Assembly: GCA_903953895.1 (NCBI GenBank)
Contig: CAJBLH010000182.1
Span: 20,497 to 84,496, forward strand
DNA: 64,000 bases
DNA from: an uncultured Desulfobacteraceae bacterium
Lineage (GTDB): Bacteria > Desulfobacterota > Desulfobacteria > Desulfobacterales > Desulfatirhabdiaceae
Direction of reading: 5' to 3'
Shown here piece by piece: positions 9,201 through 20,700 of the stretch (positions are counted from its first letter, which is position 1; each line of letters opens with the position of its first letter). Below the pieces are notes generated by a model, which saw only the letters and a list, made by a program, of their open reading frames with translations, made no database searches and was not told where the DNA came from. A program made the translations under genes and the position numbers.

Positions 9201-11625
9201 CCACAACATTATCAAGAAAAATGACACCGTTCTGATTCTGATAAGCATATCCATAGGCCAGAAGATCACCGGCCGACAGCCCAAGGCTTTCCATGGATAA
9301 CGTCGTGATGTGGGTGATATCGTCAGTATCAAATGTAAAGGTATAATTATAAAGATCCGGCAGCACCTGATTCAGATCTACGACACCTTTATCAGAAATC
9401 AGGTAAAACGGTGTTGTCGTACCGCCGATTGTCGCCATAAACAAGAACCATTCATAACTGGGTGTATCCCCATGGGTGTTGGAGGAATTGCTCATCAGTT
9501 CCACAACCTCCTGTGCATTTAGAGAGATTTCGACAATCCCGGGAGATACGCCAACCATTCTTGCTGATCCCGCCTGTAGCACTGTGACATTTTGAGGGCT
9601 GCCGGATGTTCCTGCTGCGCTTACTTGGACTGTTCCCGTTCGCGATGAAATATCCGGATTGGCTGTAAAAGTACAGACAATGCTTCCTGTATTACTTCCG
9701 CTGGATCCGGATATGATTTCCAGCCAACTGCTTCCCGATATCACCTGTGCTGTCCAATTCATTGTTCCGGCGCCACTGTTGCCCACATTAAATGTGGTTG
9801 CGCCAGCGGCGTTACCAACCATATTTACGGAAGGACTCACCGACAACACCGTGTTAATACTGCCGACAGATATGGTGAGCATGTCTTTGGAAAAAATGTC
9901 GCACGCATTCCAGACCTGTAACTCAAATTGCAGAGAAGCAGGCGATGCGGGAGCGGTAAATGACACCGACGGGGTGTTCACCGTCGAATCGTCACAAGGG
10001 TGCAGTTCCACATCCGTTCCGCCTGTTTGCTTCCAGCAATATCGTAAACCGGGTCCTTGGCTGGCGCTGCCATCGAGGATTACGGATTGGGAAAGCAGGA
10101 CAGATTGGTCAGGCCCTGCCTCTGCAACGGGAGCCGGATCACAGGAAGTGGAAATCACCTCGATCGTCACGTCGTCTCCAACCACCCGAAAGTGCAAGGC
10201 TTCGCTGGCATCACCAAGATATTGATCTTCCAGCCGGAATACCGAAAAAGTTGCTTTCCCCTGGCTGTCGGTTGTCGCAGTCGCCGGACAGACCTGTAAG
10301 CATCCATGCAGAGCAAACCCCCCAACGCTTGCACCTTTAACGGGCGCCCCTGTCTCCCGATCGATAACGGTAAGGCTCAAAGGCGTATTGACCCCGTCTT
10401 TCAGAACAAAAAGAGGTCCTTTTTTTGATTCGTCCGGAAGGTCCACCTGAATCTGCCTGGGAGAAATGGACTTGGGTCTGACTGCAAGCCCAACCGGTTT
10501 ACCGATTGCCGTCAAATCGGTATAAACAACAGCCTCACCGGCATCTTTGGCATCACCGTCATTGTTCAGGTCTTTCAATCGCAAGACAGCGGTATAGGGT
10601 TGACTCGGATTGGCCAGTCCATAATACAGGGCCTGGTCATCCCCCCAGACCACGTCATATCCCGGAAAGCTATAGGGAGCGGAAAAATTGGGTCCTGCGT
10701 AAAACACCTGGATTTCGTTGGCATCGTTAAAATCTTCATCCCCATTCAGGTCGTGTAACGCGTGAACCCGCCACTGACTCCTGCTTTCACTCAGAAAAGC
10801 GCGGCTTTGAGATACCCATGCCAATCCATACGGATTGATATCTGTGGACGATACCAGCGGACCAAAAGTTGTCTGGAATTCATTGAAAAAGAAAAACGGT
10901 CCACACCCAGCAGGTGAACAAGCTTTGGCGCTGGTATTTGGCTCTTCCGCGGATCCGTCGCCATTCATGTCGTTGACCCTATAAACCGCCAGGGTGTTCG
11001 GATTCACACCCATCAAGCGCCCCAGGTCATCGACTTCCATTCGGCTTGCGGTAAATGGCAGGGTGGATGAATTCACCACACACACAGTGACTTCCTCTCC
11101 GCCTTGGGCATCGCCATCGCCATCCATATCCTCGAGACGTGCAGTAAGTTGCTGCGTGATATCCATAACAAACAAACGGGTCCGGCTTTTCCCGGTTTTC
11201 GGGTCATAATAGCGGGTGGCGGCCAGACTCTGAGGCCGTTTGAGTATCAGACCCTGGGCGGTTAAATCTCTGAAAACGGTTCGCTCGCCGGTATCCAGGG
11301 CATCGTCATCTTTGTTTTTATCCTGAAATCGGTAAATAGCCCAGTTCGCAGCGGATATGGCGTACACGACACCCTCTTCATCCACGACGACATCGACATA
11401 GCCGGGGGATGCGCCCGATGCAAATCGCCGGGTTTCGTTATTATCCAGGGCATCTCCATCGGCATTCAGGTCTTCGGCAATCCAGATACCCGGCTGACCG
11501 CCGTTTTCATTATAAACTGCAATATAAATCTTTCCTGCTGCATGGGTCTGGATGGGCTGAAAAAGCCATATCAGCGCAAATACGATTACGATATGATAAA
11601 GAGCAAATTTTTGATGGCCTTTCAT
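9184..11625 (-). CDS. Secreted protein with repeated Asp-rich Ca-binding-like motifs, PKD-like and BACON-like domains
   Basis: Signal peptide; at least six DxNxDGDAxDxxE-type motifs; VLSVSPSVNMVGNAAGATTFNVGNSGAGTMNWTAQ BACON-like segment. Confidence 0.6.
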   Translation of the reverse strand: MKGHQKFALYHIVIVFALIWLFQPIQTHAAGKIYIAVYNENGGQPGIWIAEDLNADGDALDNNETRRFASGASPGYVDVVVDEEGVVYAISAANWAIYRFQDKNKDDDALDTGERTVFRDLTAQGLILKRPQSLAATRYYDPKTGKSRTRLFVMDITQQLTARLEDMDGDGDAQGGEEVTVCVVNSSTLPFTASRMEVDDLGRLMGVNPNTLAVYRVNDMNGDGSAEEPNTSAKACSPAGCGPFFFFNEFQTTFGPLVSSTDINPYGLAWVSQSRAFLSESRSQWRVHALHDLNGDEDFNDANEIQVFYAGPNFSAPYSFPGYDVVWGDDQALYYGLANPSQPYTAVLRLKDLNNDGDAKDAGEAVVYTDLTAIGKPVGLAVRPKSISPRQIQVDLPDESKKGPLFVLKDGVNTPLSLTVIDRETGAPVKGASVGGFALHGCLQVCPATATTDSQGKATFSVFRLEDQYLGDASEALHFRVVGDDVTIEVISTSCDPAPVAEAGPDQSVLLSQSVILDGSASQGPGLRYCWKQTGGTDVELHPCDDSTVNTPSVSFTAPASPASLQFELQVWNACDIFSKDMLTISVGSINTVLSVSPSVNMVGNAAGATTFNVGNSGAGTMNWTAQVISGSSWLEIISGSSGSNTGSIVCTFTANPDISSRTGTVQVSAAGTSGSPQNVTVLQAGSARMVGVSPGIVEISLNAQEVVELMSNSSNTHGDTPSYEWFLFMATIGGTTTPFYLISDKGVVDLNQVLPDLYNYTFTFDTDDITHITTLSMESLGLSAGDLLAYGYAYQNQNGVIFLDNVVVISVY

Positions 11626-11655
11626 AAAGACGCCTCCTTATGGTTCAAGAAAAAA

Positions 11656-12543
11656 TCATAATTCGATATCTACCTGCGCCACCTTTTGGTTGGTTGTAAG
11701 CGTTACGGGGATTTTGTCGCTTTGAGTTCCATCAATTCGGACATACACTTCGAACTCACCCATCGGCAGGTCATCAAAAATGTAATGCCCGCGATCAAGG
11801 CTATCGTTGAGTCCGTCTGAAGTTGTGACACTCCATTGAAGCTGAATGATCTGATCTTTGCCGTAATCCGGCTCGCCTTTTACGCACCACGATTTAATTC
11901 CCGGCCGCTTCAGCTCGACATTGGCAAGTGCCGGATGCCCGTTTTTCATCACCTTGCCCCAAATACGCCCATCGAATCCCGGTGCGGCAGGAGATGGTAA
12001 CGCTTCCACTTCTATCGTGAAATTTAAAGGTGTATCATCCTCACAGCCGATTCCATCGAATACATCGCAACAGGTAGCACATTTTGGTCCGGAATCACAG
12101 AGCGCAAGATTCATACGAAACGACTGGAAATCGCACCCATCCTGGTCTTCACCGGTTTTGATGCCGATAATCTGATCAAACGCATACTCATCGACAACCT
12201 CCACCGTATAAGGATTGACGTAGTTGGCTCCATCCCAGAATCCTAGAAACTCCGATTTCCCTCTTTTTTCGCTTGCCACATCCTCACGTTTATCATTGAT
12301 GATATCCGCCAAATTATATAGTTTAATCTCTTCATCACAGACATCATTGACGTTTTCGATACGAATCGAATAGTTATTGATTCTTTCCAGATTCGGTGGG
12401 GGAGCTGTGGCATCTGCAGGAGAAACAGCTCCAATTCGGATACCGCTTTCACCGAACAACAGATTGGGTAATATCATGCCTAAAGAAAAGATCAAAACCA
12501 TCATATACCGCATTGAATAAACTTGAAGACCGACCGTTTTCAT
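11656..12543 (-). CDS. Secreted hypothetical protein, possible carboxypeptidase-regulatory-like C-terminal domain
   Basis: Signal-like N-terminus; C-terminal DRGHYIFDDLPMGEFEVYVRIDG reads as a CarboxypepD_reg-like beta sandwich. Confidence 0.45.
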   Translation of the reverse strand: MKTVGLQVYSMRYMMVLIFSLGMILPNLLFGESGIRIGAVSPADATAPPPNLERINNYSIRIENVNDVCDEEIKLYNLADIINDKREDVASEKRGKSEFLGFWDGANYVNPYTVEVVDEYAFDQIIGIKTGEDQDGCDFQSFRMNLALCDSGPKCATCCDVFDGIGCEDDTPLNFTIEVEALPSPAAPGFDGRIWGKVMKNGHPALANVELKRPGIKSWCVKGEPDYGKDQIIQLQWSVTTSDGLNDSLDRGHYIFDDLPMGEFEVYVRIDGTQSDKIPVTLTTNQKVAQVDIEL

Positions 12544-12847
12544 CGCTAATCTCCTTTTTTTGAATGCAGAACCGTATATTGAGCTGATGACAGGCTACAA
12601 AGCGCCTTGTTTCGGCAATACCTCGCCAAAATGATACAATATGTGGTATAGAAAAGATGTATGGAGTTGCAGGGTTACGAAAAGAATTAGTTTGCGTATG
12701 GGATGCACGCAAAACACTCTTTTTTGATTCAATCATAATCAACTTGCATTGTCCATAAGATATAAGACTCAATTTAATGTGAATAATCCCCATTTATAGG
12801 GAATTTTCCTATGGGGATCGACACCTGAACATGCTACCGGAAGAAAA

Positions 12848-13606
12848 ATGCACACCATAAAATTCAAACACTTTCAGATACCCGTACTGACCATGGGGAG
12901 AGGCTGGCTGGTGGTGGATAAACCCGCCGGCCTGTCTGTTCACAACGCATCCGGCGGCGATCTTTGCTCCCTGGTGCTGGCTCGAATTCAAGAAGAAGCG
13001 GCGTTTGAGGGGCAGATAGCCATGGAACCGGATTTTGGTGTCAATCCGGTTCATCGCCTCGACAAGGAGACCAGCGGCGTGATTTTACTGGCCGTCAACC
13101 GGGAGATGTTTCGTTATTTCTCGAATCAGTTTGAATCCCGTCAGGCAAAAAAACACTATGTCGCCATTTTGCACGGCAGGCTGGAAAAACCGGCAGGAAA
13201 CGACTTGTGGGGAACGTGGGAGTGGCCCCTTTCGGAAACTGCGGCCGGTCGCGATCGCCCCGAAGGGGCAGGAAATCGTAAAGACTGTCGGACCCGATAC
13301 CGGGTTCTGGATTACAGCCGTCATTACACGCTGGTGGAAGTCGCGCTTTTAACCGGCCGCACCCATCAGATCCGCAGGCACGCCAAACTGTCGGGCCATC
13401 CGGTTGTCGGTGATGCCCGGTACGGATCGATGCGGGCCATAAATTATCTGAAACGAAATTTTGACTTTGACCGGCTGGCCCTGCACGCCCGATCGCTCAT
13501 CCTGCAACCGCCGGATGGAGCCGCGCCTGAAACCATCGAGACGCCGACACTCCCCATCCGGATGCAGGCGTTGTTTGAAAACGATATGTCTTCCCCATTA
13601 CCCTGA
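12848..13606 (+). CDS. RluA-family pseudouridine synthase
   Basis: LVVDKPAGLSVHNASGGD; NPVHRLDKETSGVILLA; LLTGRTHQIRRHAKLSGHPVVGDARYG. Confidence 0.93.
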   Translation: MHTIKFKHFQIPVLTMGRGWLVVDKPAGLSVHNASGGDLCSLVLARIQEEAAFEGQIAMEPDFGVNPVHRLDKETSGVILLAVNREMFRYFSNQFESRQAKKHYVAILHGRLEKPAGNDLWGTWEWPLSETAAGRDRPEGAGNRKDCRTRYRVLDYSRHYTLVEVALLTGRTHQIRRHAKLSGHPVVGDARYGSMRAINYLKRNFDFDRLALHARSLILQPPDGAAPETIETPTLPIRMQALFENDMSSPLP

Positions 13607-16048
13607 CAATGATCCCTCTTTTTGATCGGCAGACTTCTGGAGAATGCGGATGGTTTCGGCTGTTTCTTCTGCGGTTACACCCTTTCGTAACGCTTCCAGA
13701 GCGTGCATAACGGATGAAAACCGGATGCCCTCTGCTGCGCTGATCCATTCCAGTTGAAGCCGTTCCGGTCGGATACCAAGCTTGGCCATTTTTTTATGGA
13801 TTTTCTCAACCCGCTTGACGGTCCATTTGTTGGCGTCGATGTAATGACAGTCGCCGATATGGCATCCGCTTACCAGAATGACGGGTGCCCCCTTTAAAAA
13901 GCCATCCCAGATGAATTTTTCATCGACGCGGCCGGAGCACATGGTGCGGATCAGGCGCACATTGGGCGGGTACTGGCATCGGGACACACCGGCATAATCG
14001 GCGCCGGCATAGGAACACCAGTTGCAGGCAAATGCCAGAATTTTTTCTTCCGGCTTTTCCATCAGCAGGGCATCCACCTGATCGAGAATCTGCCGGTCGG
14101 TGAAATGGTTCATGAGAATGGCGTCAAAGGCACATTCGGCCGCACAGGTGCCGCAACCGGCGCAGGCAGCCGTGTTGACCATTGCAGGGGTCTTTTTCTT
14201 GACATCCACGGTAATGGCGTTATAGGGACAGACCTCGGCGCATTTGCCGCAGGATTTGCATTTGTCGGCATTGATTTCCGATGTGATGGGGTCGGTCGAA
14301 ATCTCCCCGGTGTGCATCAGGCGGATAGCCCGGGCTGCCGCGGCAGACGCCTGGGTAACACTTTCCTTGATGTCTTTTGGCCCTTCGGCGCATCCGGCGT
14401 AAAAAACACCGCGCGTTGCAGCATCCACGGGCTGAAGCTTCGGGTGAGCTTCCAGAAAAAACCCATCCGGTGTCAGTTGCAATCCCAGCATTTCCTGAAG
14501 CATTCGTGTGCTGCCGGACGGCTGAACGCCCACAGCCAGTACCAGCATATCCAGATCGAAAAACGCGATTTTGCCAAGCGCCGTGTTCTCGACAGCCACC
14601 CGGAGGCTGCCGTCCGGATTCTCTTCGACCGTTCCGGGAAGACCCCGCAGATAATGGACACCCAGCCGGCGGCTTCTGGTGTAAAGATCCTCGAACCCCT
14701 TGCCGAATGCCCGGATATCGATATAAAACACCTTGACATCCATATCCGGGTAATGCTCCTTTAATACCAGCGTACTCTTGATCGTATTCATGCAGCAGAC
14801 ATTGGAGCAATGCGCACTTCCCTTTCCAGCCGACCGGGAGCCCACGCACTGGATAAACCCGATGGATTTCGGTTTTTTCCGGTCTGTCGGACGAATCACC
14901 TCGCCTTTTGTGGGACCACCGGCATTGACGAGTCTTTCGAATTCCAGGCTCGTCAGCACATTTTCAAATCGGGTATAGCCGTATTCATCCATTTCCGTCG
15001 GATCATAAGGCGTCATTCCGGTGGCCACCACAATGGTTCCCACGTTTTCCGTGATTTCCTCATCCGACATGTGAAAACTGATACAGCCTTTCTTGCAGGC
15101 TTCAATGCATTTGGCGCACACCGCCGGATTATGTCCGAGACACTCGCTGACGTTGATCACATAAGCGGATGGCACCGCCTGTGGAAACGGGGAATAAATG
15201 GCTTTCCGGGAAGACAGACCGCAGTTGAACGCATCGGGCCGCACCACCGGGCAGACCGCTGCGCAATCTCCGCAGGCTGTACACGCCTTTTCATCGACAT
15301 AACGGGCTTTTTTCAGGATCTTCACCTTGAAATCGCCGACAGAACCTTTCACTTCCTTGACTTCACTCAGAACATACAGCTTGATTCGGGGATGCCGACC
15401 GACATCCGTCATTTTTGGCCCCAGGATTCAGATGGAGCAGTCCATGGTGGGAAACGTCTTATCCAGGGTAGCCATGACCCCGCCGATGGAGGGCTTCTTT
15501 TCCACCAGCACCACATCGTACCCGTTATCCGCCAGATCCAGGGCTGCCTGAATTCCGGCTACACCGGCGCCGATGACAAGTGTCCGTTTGACCAGGGGAA
15601 GTTTCTCCGGTTTCAGAGCCTGAAGACTCCTCGCCCGCGATATGGCCATTCGCGTCAGATCCATGGCCTTTTCCGTGGCAGCCTCGGGCAAGCCCATATG
15701 CACCCAACTGCAGTGCTCCCGCAAATTGGCCATTTCCAGAATGTATGGATTCAGCCCCGCATCCTGAACCATTTGACGAAATGTCGGTTCGTGCAGCCTC
15801 GGCGAACAGGAAGCCACCACCACCCGATCGAGGCTCTGATCGAGAATATCTTCGCGGATGCTTTGCTGCCCCGGCTCGGAACAGGCGTACGGAATGCTTC
15901 TGGCAATCTGTACGTCCGCCATTGCGGCGGCCATTGCGGCCACTTTTTCACAATCAACGGTCTTGGCGATATTGGCGCCGCAGTTGCAGACATAAACGCC
16001 GATGCGGGGCTGGGCCGTCGGATTATCCAGTTTTTCCATGATCGTCAT
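13598..16048 (-). CDS. hdrA: HdrA-like flavin/FeS subunit with C-terminal MvhD domain, predicted selenoprotein with UGA read through as Sec
   Basis: Two track ORFs (15428-16048 and 13598-15412) are in one frame, separated by TGA at 15428-15430 in context TFPTMDCSI-U-ILGPKMTDVGRHPRIKL; C-terminal CNWCSYAGADYAG MvhD motif. Confidence 0.87.
15390..15407 (-). promoter_or_regulatory. Predicted bacterial SECIS hairpin for HdrA
   Basis: Downstream of the UGA: GGAUGUC-GGUC-GGCAUCC, a 7-bp stem (one U-G pair) with a GGUC apical loop. Confidence 0.6.
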
Positions 16049-16057
16049 CTCATAATT

Positions 16058-16130
16058 AGGGTGCAGGTATCAGATAATAGGGTACAGGTATCAGGGTGCA
16101 GGATTTTCCTGCCCCCTGCACCCTTTTTTT
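16058..16130. repeat. Intergenic repeat cluster with hairpin between the HdrD-like and hdrA genes
   Basis: AGGGTGCAGGTATCAG (16058) and AGGGTACAGGTATCAG (16079), then GGGTGCAGG...CCTGCACCC hairpin plus T-run. Confidence 0.7.
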
Positions 16131-17712
16131 ATTCCCACCGGATGGTTCGCGCCAGAACACTGGTCAAATCCATCATTTCCATTTCAATTTCTTTGCCGAT
16201 AAACGGGTCTTCCATGGCGCAGCGCAGATGAATCTGGCATTTGGGACAGGCCGTCAACAGCAGATTGCTTCCGGTTTCCTTGGCCTGGCGCAGGCGCTTG
16301 ACCTGAAGCGCTTTGCTGAAGCTGTCGCATCCTGTCCACGCACAGTTGCCGCAACAAAGTGCTGAAGCGCCGCGATCCCGCATTTCGGTAAATTTCTGAG
16401 GGTTCAGGCGTTCAATGAGCTTTCGGGGCAACTCCGGGCGGCCGGCAAGTCGGCTCAGGCGGCAGGGGTCCTGAAATGTCAGGGTGCGGTCCAGTTTTTC
16501 AAAAGCGATGGCCCCCTTGCTGATTTCTTTTTCCGCCAGGTCGAAGAGATGGGTTACCTTGAAGTTGACCGGGATTCCCTGTTCCGGATAGTCGTGCGCC
16601 AGAGTCCGGTAACATTCGGGACAGGCGGTGACAACTTCCTCGATCCCCTTTTCCGTGATGGCCGCCACATTCAGGCGGGCAAGTCTTAGAAAATTCTCCC
16701 GGTCGCCGGACCAGAGCAGATCATGGCCGCAACATCTTTCCCCATCCAGAAGCGTGGGATGAATATCGAAAAAATTCAGAAGGCGCAGGCCATCCACCAG
16801 GATATCCCGGGTCCGGATGCCCAGATGGGCCCTGAAATAGGTATCGAAATATGGTGCACACCCCCCGAAAAAAAGAATCTTACTGGCGGCATCCGTCCGG
16901 ATGTCGCTGGGAAGCCACTCCCAGTGACGGATTTTTAGATCGGGCGATGTCATGGCGCGCATGAATGACTGAAAAAACCCTTCATGCGCTTCACAGCCTT
17001 CCTTTCCGGCCCCTTTCTGAAGGCAGCGCATGTCCCGGATAAATTCCGGAAAATCAACAGCCGACGGGCAGCGATCCCGACAGAGTCCACAGGTCAGGCA
17101 CGACCACACATCCTTGACAACCTGGGGCGATTCGGTATTTCCGGCAATAATGGCGCTGGCCATGGCTCTTGGGGAAAAGGACTTGCCGGAAAGCGTTACA
17201 GGGCACGCCGAAGAACACTTCCCGCAGTCCTGACAGGCGAAAATATCATGGCGAGTCATCACCCGGGCCGCAGCTTCTTTTCCGATGGGCAGGGCAGCTT
17301 CCCGCGGGAACGGCGTCACCGGACTTTCACCCATGGTCTGGATGACTTGATGAAAGTCTTTTAAAAACATCAGCAGCGCATCCGATTCCTCGGGCAGAAA
17401 CATGGCCGAACGCAGGCGATCTCCACCCAGCCCCAGCAGATCGAGTATGCCGCGCGTATCTTCCACATTTCGCTCGGCAACTTTTGTTCCGCTGCCATAC
17501 CGGCAGGAACCGGGCTCGCAGCCGAGCAGAGCGACCCCGTCAGCGCCCAGTTCGAACGCTCTGAAGAGAAGCGACTTGCTCATGCTGCCGGTACAGGGAA
17601 TGCGGATCATGCGGACGTCCAGCGGAAGATCGGCGCCGCAGTCCTGAAGCGCCTGATAAGCGGCGTGCGGCCCCCAATTGCAGATAAACAGGATGATTTT
17701 AAGTTTGTCCAT
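16129..17712 (-). CDS. MvhD-like domain fused to HdrC- and HdrB-like (CCG) domains (HdrD-like)
   Basis: MDKLKIILFICNWGPHAAYQALQDCGAD; two 4Fe-4S motifs CQDCGKCSSACP / CLTCGLCRDRCP; CCG motifs GERCCGHD and ALCCGNC. Confidence 0.83.
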   Translation of the reverse strand: MDKLKIILFICNWGPHAAYQALQDCGADLPLDVRMIRIPCTGSMSKSLLFRAFELGADGVALLGCEPGSCRYGSGTKVAERNVEDTRGILDLLGLGGDRLRSAMFLPEESDALLMFLKDFHQVIQTMGESPVTPFPREAALPIGKEAAARVMTRHDIFACQDCGKCSSACPVTLSGKSFSPRAMASAIIAGNTESPQVVKDVWSCLTCGLCRDRCPSAVDFPEFIRDMRCLQKGAGKEGCEAHEGFFQSFMRAMTSPDLKIRHWEWLPSDIRTDAASKILFFGGCAPYFDTYFRAHLGIRTRDILVDGLRLLNFFDIHPTLLDGERCCGHDLLWSGDRENFLRLARLNVAAITEKGIEEVVTACPECYRTLAHDYPEQGIPVNFKVTHLFDLAEKEISKGAIAFEKLDRTLTFQDPCRLSRLAGRPELPRKLIERLNPQKFTEMRDRGASALCCGNCAWTGCDSFSKALQVKRLRQAKETGSNLLLTACPKCQIHLRCAMEDPFIGKEIEMEMMDLTSVLARTIRWE

Positions 17713-17761
17713 CTCTATCCCATGTGTTTCGTGGTTCAAAAAAATCATGCCTTACGGATAT

Positions 17762-20700
17762 TCACTGCAGCAGTTCCGCAATCATCTGATTGAGATACTT
17801 GCGGTCGCGATACGGACTGTCTGCAGCACTGCAAGGGCATACGGCAATACAGTTGCCGCATCCCTTGCACAGGGCTTCGTCCACAACCGCATACCAGCCG
17901 TTGATGTCGTTGGACCGGAAGCTGACAGCCTGATAGGGACATACTCCGATACACCGGCCGCAGCCCCGACAGAGGGCATCATCCACGGATACGGTATAGC
18001 CTTTGTTCTGCCGGGGGCTTCTGGGCATGGCCGCAGCCGCCAGCATGGCGGCCGCGGTTCCCTTGATGCGATCGGAAACGGCAATGCCCGAAGGATTGGC
18101 CAGAAACAGACCCGGAATGGAGGTCGCCCCCGGATTGAAAAAGGGAATTCCGGTGATGCCTCGCTTCTGCATGGCGGATTCAACGATGTGGGCGGGCAGA
18201 TCCGCCATCGGCATATAAGGAATGCGCTTTCGAGACTGCTCCCCCAGAATGACGGACCCGGCATGCATGATCTGCTTGACGCCATGGGTATCCAGGGTTA
18301 CCTCGAAATTTCCGACCGTTCCCCGCAGGCACTGTACCGAAGATTGGCCAAGATTGTGAATGTTGGGATGCACCAGGGTTTCTGGAAGCGATTTATCGGG
18401 TGTACCGAAAAGAAAGACTTCCAGACCTGCCCGGGCAAGGGTCATGGCGCTGTTCAGAGCTGCTTCCGAGTCTCCGATCACCGCAGTCGTGAAATTATAG
18501 GGCCGTGCCGGCGCCGGAAGGGCTTTCAGCCGGAAAGTCCGGTGGATCGAGCGTTCGATAAGCCCCTTAAATCGTTTTTCGGTCAGCTCCGGATCCGATT
18601 TCAGGAGCCGCAGCACCTCGCCGCGCAGATTGCAGGTTTCCACCATGGCCCGGCTGATGCCGGTTCCGGAAAAGATCGCATGTTTGAGTCGGCTTCTCTG
18701 GTCGGTACAGGCGCTGCAGATAAAATCGAGAGGGCAGCAGACGCAGGACGCCAGAACCACACGGGTCAGCCCCTTTTCGCGAATGGTGCGGATCAGCCCC
18801 GTTGATCCTTCCGGCGTGCAGGCGGATGAAATGACCTCGGCGTGTTCAATATGGGGCAGATTGCAGAGTCCGGCGACATAGTCACTTAACCCAGCAGACC
18901 ATCCCAGTGCGTCGTTGCACCGGCAGACAAAAACACCCATACGGATTTCCGAAGAAAGCCGGGGGTCCGGCGGCGAAAAGGCCATGCCATGCCCTTTCAG
19001 CCGCTGAGACCCGCCGCCAAGAAGCAGCATGGCATCGGCTGCCGCGGCAAAACCCCGAAGCGTCATGGCGTGTACGTCCTGCTTTGCGGTTTTGGTGCTG
19101 TATGCACGCAGTATATCGTCTCCCTTGATGTCGGGCGCAGCAGCGGGATCGGCGATGATAACAACACCGGCCTGCTCGATGAGGTCTTCGGTATCCTTTC
19201 CGTGCTGAATCGCACCGGCTGCCGTGCAGGCGGTCACGCATTCAAGGCATTCGGAACAGGCCCCGCACTGAAGGCATCGGGCCGCCTCAAAGCAGACCTG
19301 CGACTCGCTGAGTCCCAACGCCACTTCGGCAAAATTACCTTCACGCGCTGCCGGCTGCCTCTCCGGCATATGGGCACGGGAAAGCGAGGGGATGTTGGGC
19401 GTGATGGCCGAAAAATCCTTGTCCTGCGGTCTTTTTGGCAACTGGTTCGATAGTTTTTCTCCGCCAAGGCTCAGATGCACAGCGTGGGCTGCCTGCCTGC
19501 CGGAGGCCATGGCCTTTACTACCGACGACGGCCCGTGGGCCACATCTCCGGCGGCAAAAACACCGGCAATGCCGGTATTAAAATCGCTATTTGTTTGATT
19601 CGAGCCCTTTGAGGGCATCCCGGCAAGCGATTTCGCCCCGCATGGATCGGCAGCCTGGCCGATGGCCACAAAGGCTCTGTCGAAATTCAGATCAAACGCC
19701 TCTGTTGCCGGCACCAGCACTGGCCAGGGGATGCCGGCGGCATCCGGCGGACCAGGTTGGGTGGCGGCACAACGCAAGGCGCCAAGCTTTCCCTCCTTGC
19801 CCGCAAACCCCATGACCTGTATGTTGTTCCGAATGCAAATCCCTTCTTCCCTGGCAGCAACGACCTCTTGCGTATCGGCCGGTATGAGCGATTCCGGAAA
19901 CCAGGACAGCACCGTCACCGCAGCGCCCAATCGCACCAGCGCTCTGGCCAGATCGAAGGCGGCGTTTCCATCTCCGATCACGGCGACATTTCCCCGGACC
20001 TCCGTGATTTCTCCGCGGTACAGCCGAATCAGAAAATCCAGGCAGCCCTCAACACCGGCCAATTCTTCGCCGGGGACACCCAGTTTGCGGTCTTTCCATA
20101 CGCCGACGGCCAGAATCACGGCAGCAAACTCTTTTTTGAGTTCATCCAAACCGCCGGACAGATCCATAGATATCCCGGTTTGAAACACAACCCCCAGTTT
20201 TTCAATGTAAGCAATTTCCTGATCCAGTATCTCCCGCGGCAGCCGATGGGGCCCCAGGCCATATCGCAGCAGGCCGCCGGCCAGCGATTCCTTCTCGAAA
20301 ACCGTGACCGGATATCCGAGACGGGCCAGATCTGCGGCTGCGGCAAGTCCTGCAGGGCCGGATCCGATCACGGCGATGCGTTGGGGTCTATGGGGAACCA
20401 CGGGTGCGATGAATGCGCGGGGATGAGAAAGTTCATAGTCCGCAACAAAACGTTTGATATCCCGGATGGCGACAGACTGGTCCAGTTCGGCGCGCCGGCA
20501 GGCGATTTCACAGGGATGTGTGCAGATTCTGCCGCAGATTCCGGGGAGGATGTTGTCCCGGCGAATCAAATCCAGGGCTTCGGGAAATTTTCCGGCCCGG
20601 GTGAGGGCCACATACCCTTGTGCATTCACTCCCAGCGGGCAGTTGGCCTGGCACAGAGGCTGACGGCGCTTGTCGATGACAGGATGACCTGGCAGGCTGT

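Noticed and set aside
14105-16231. Long plus-strand ORFs (219, 119 and 473 aa) opposite hdrA
   Set aside because: Antisense shadows of a well-supported coding region on the minus strand, with no recognisable motifs.
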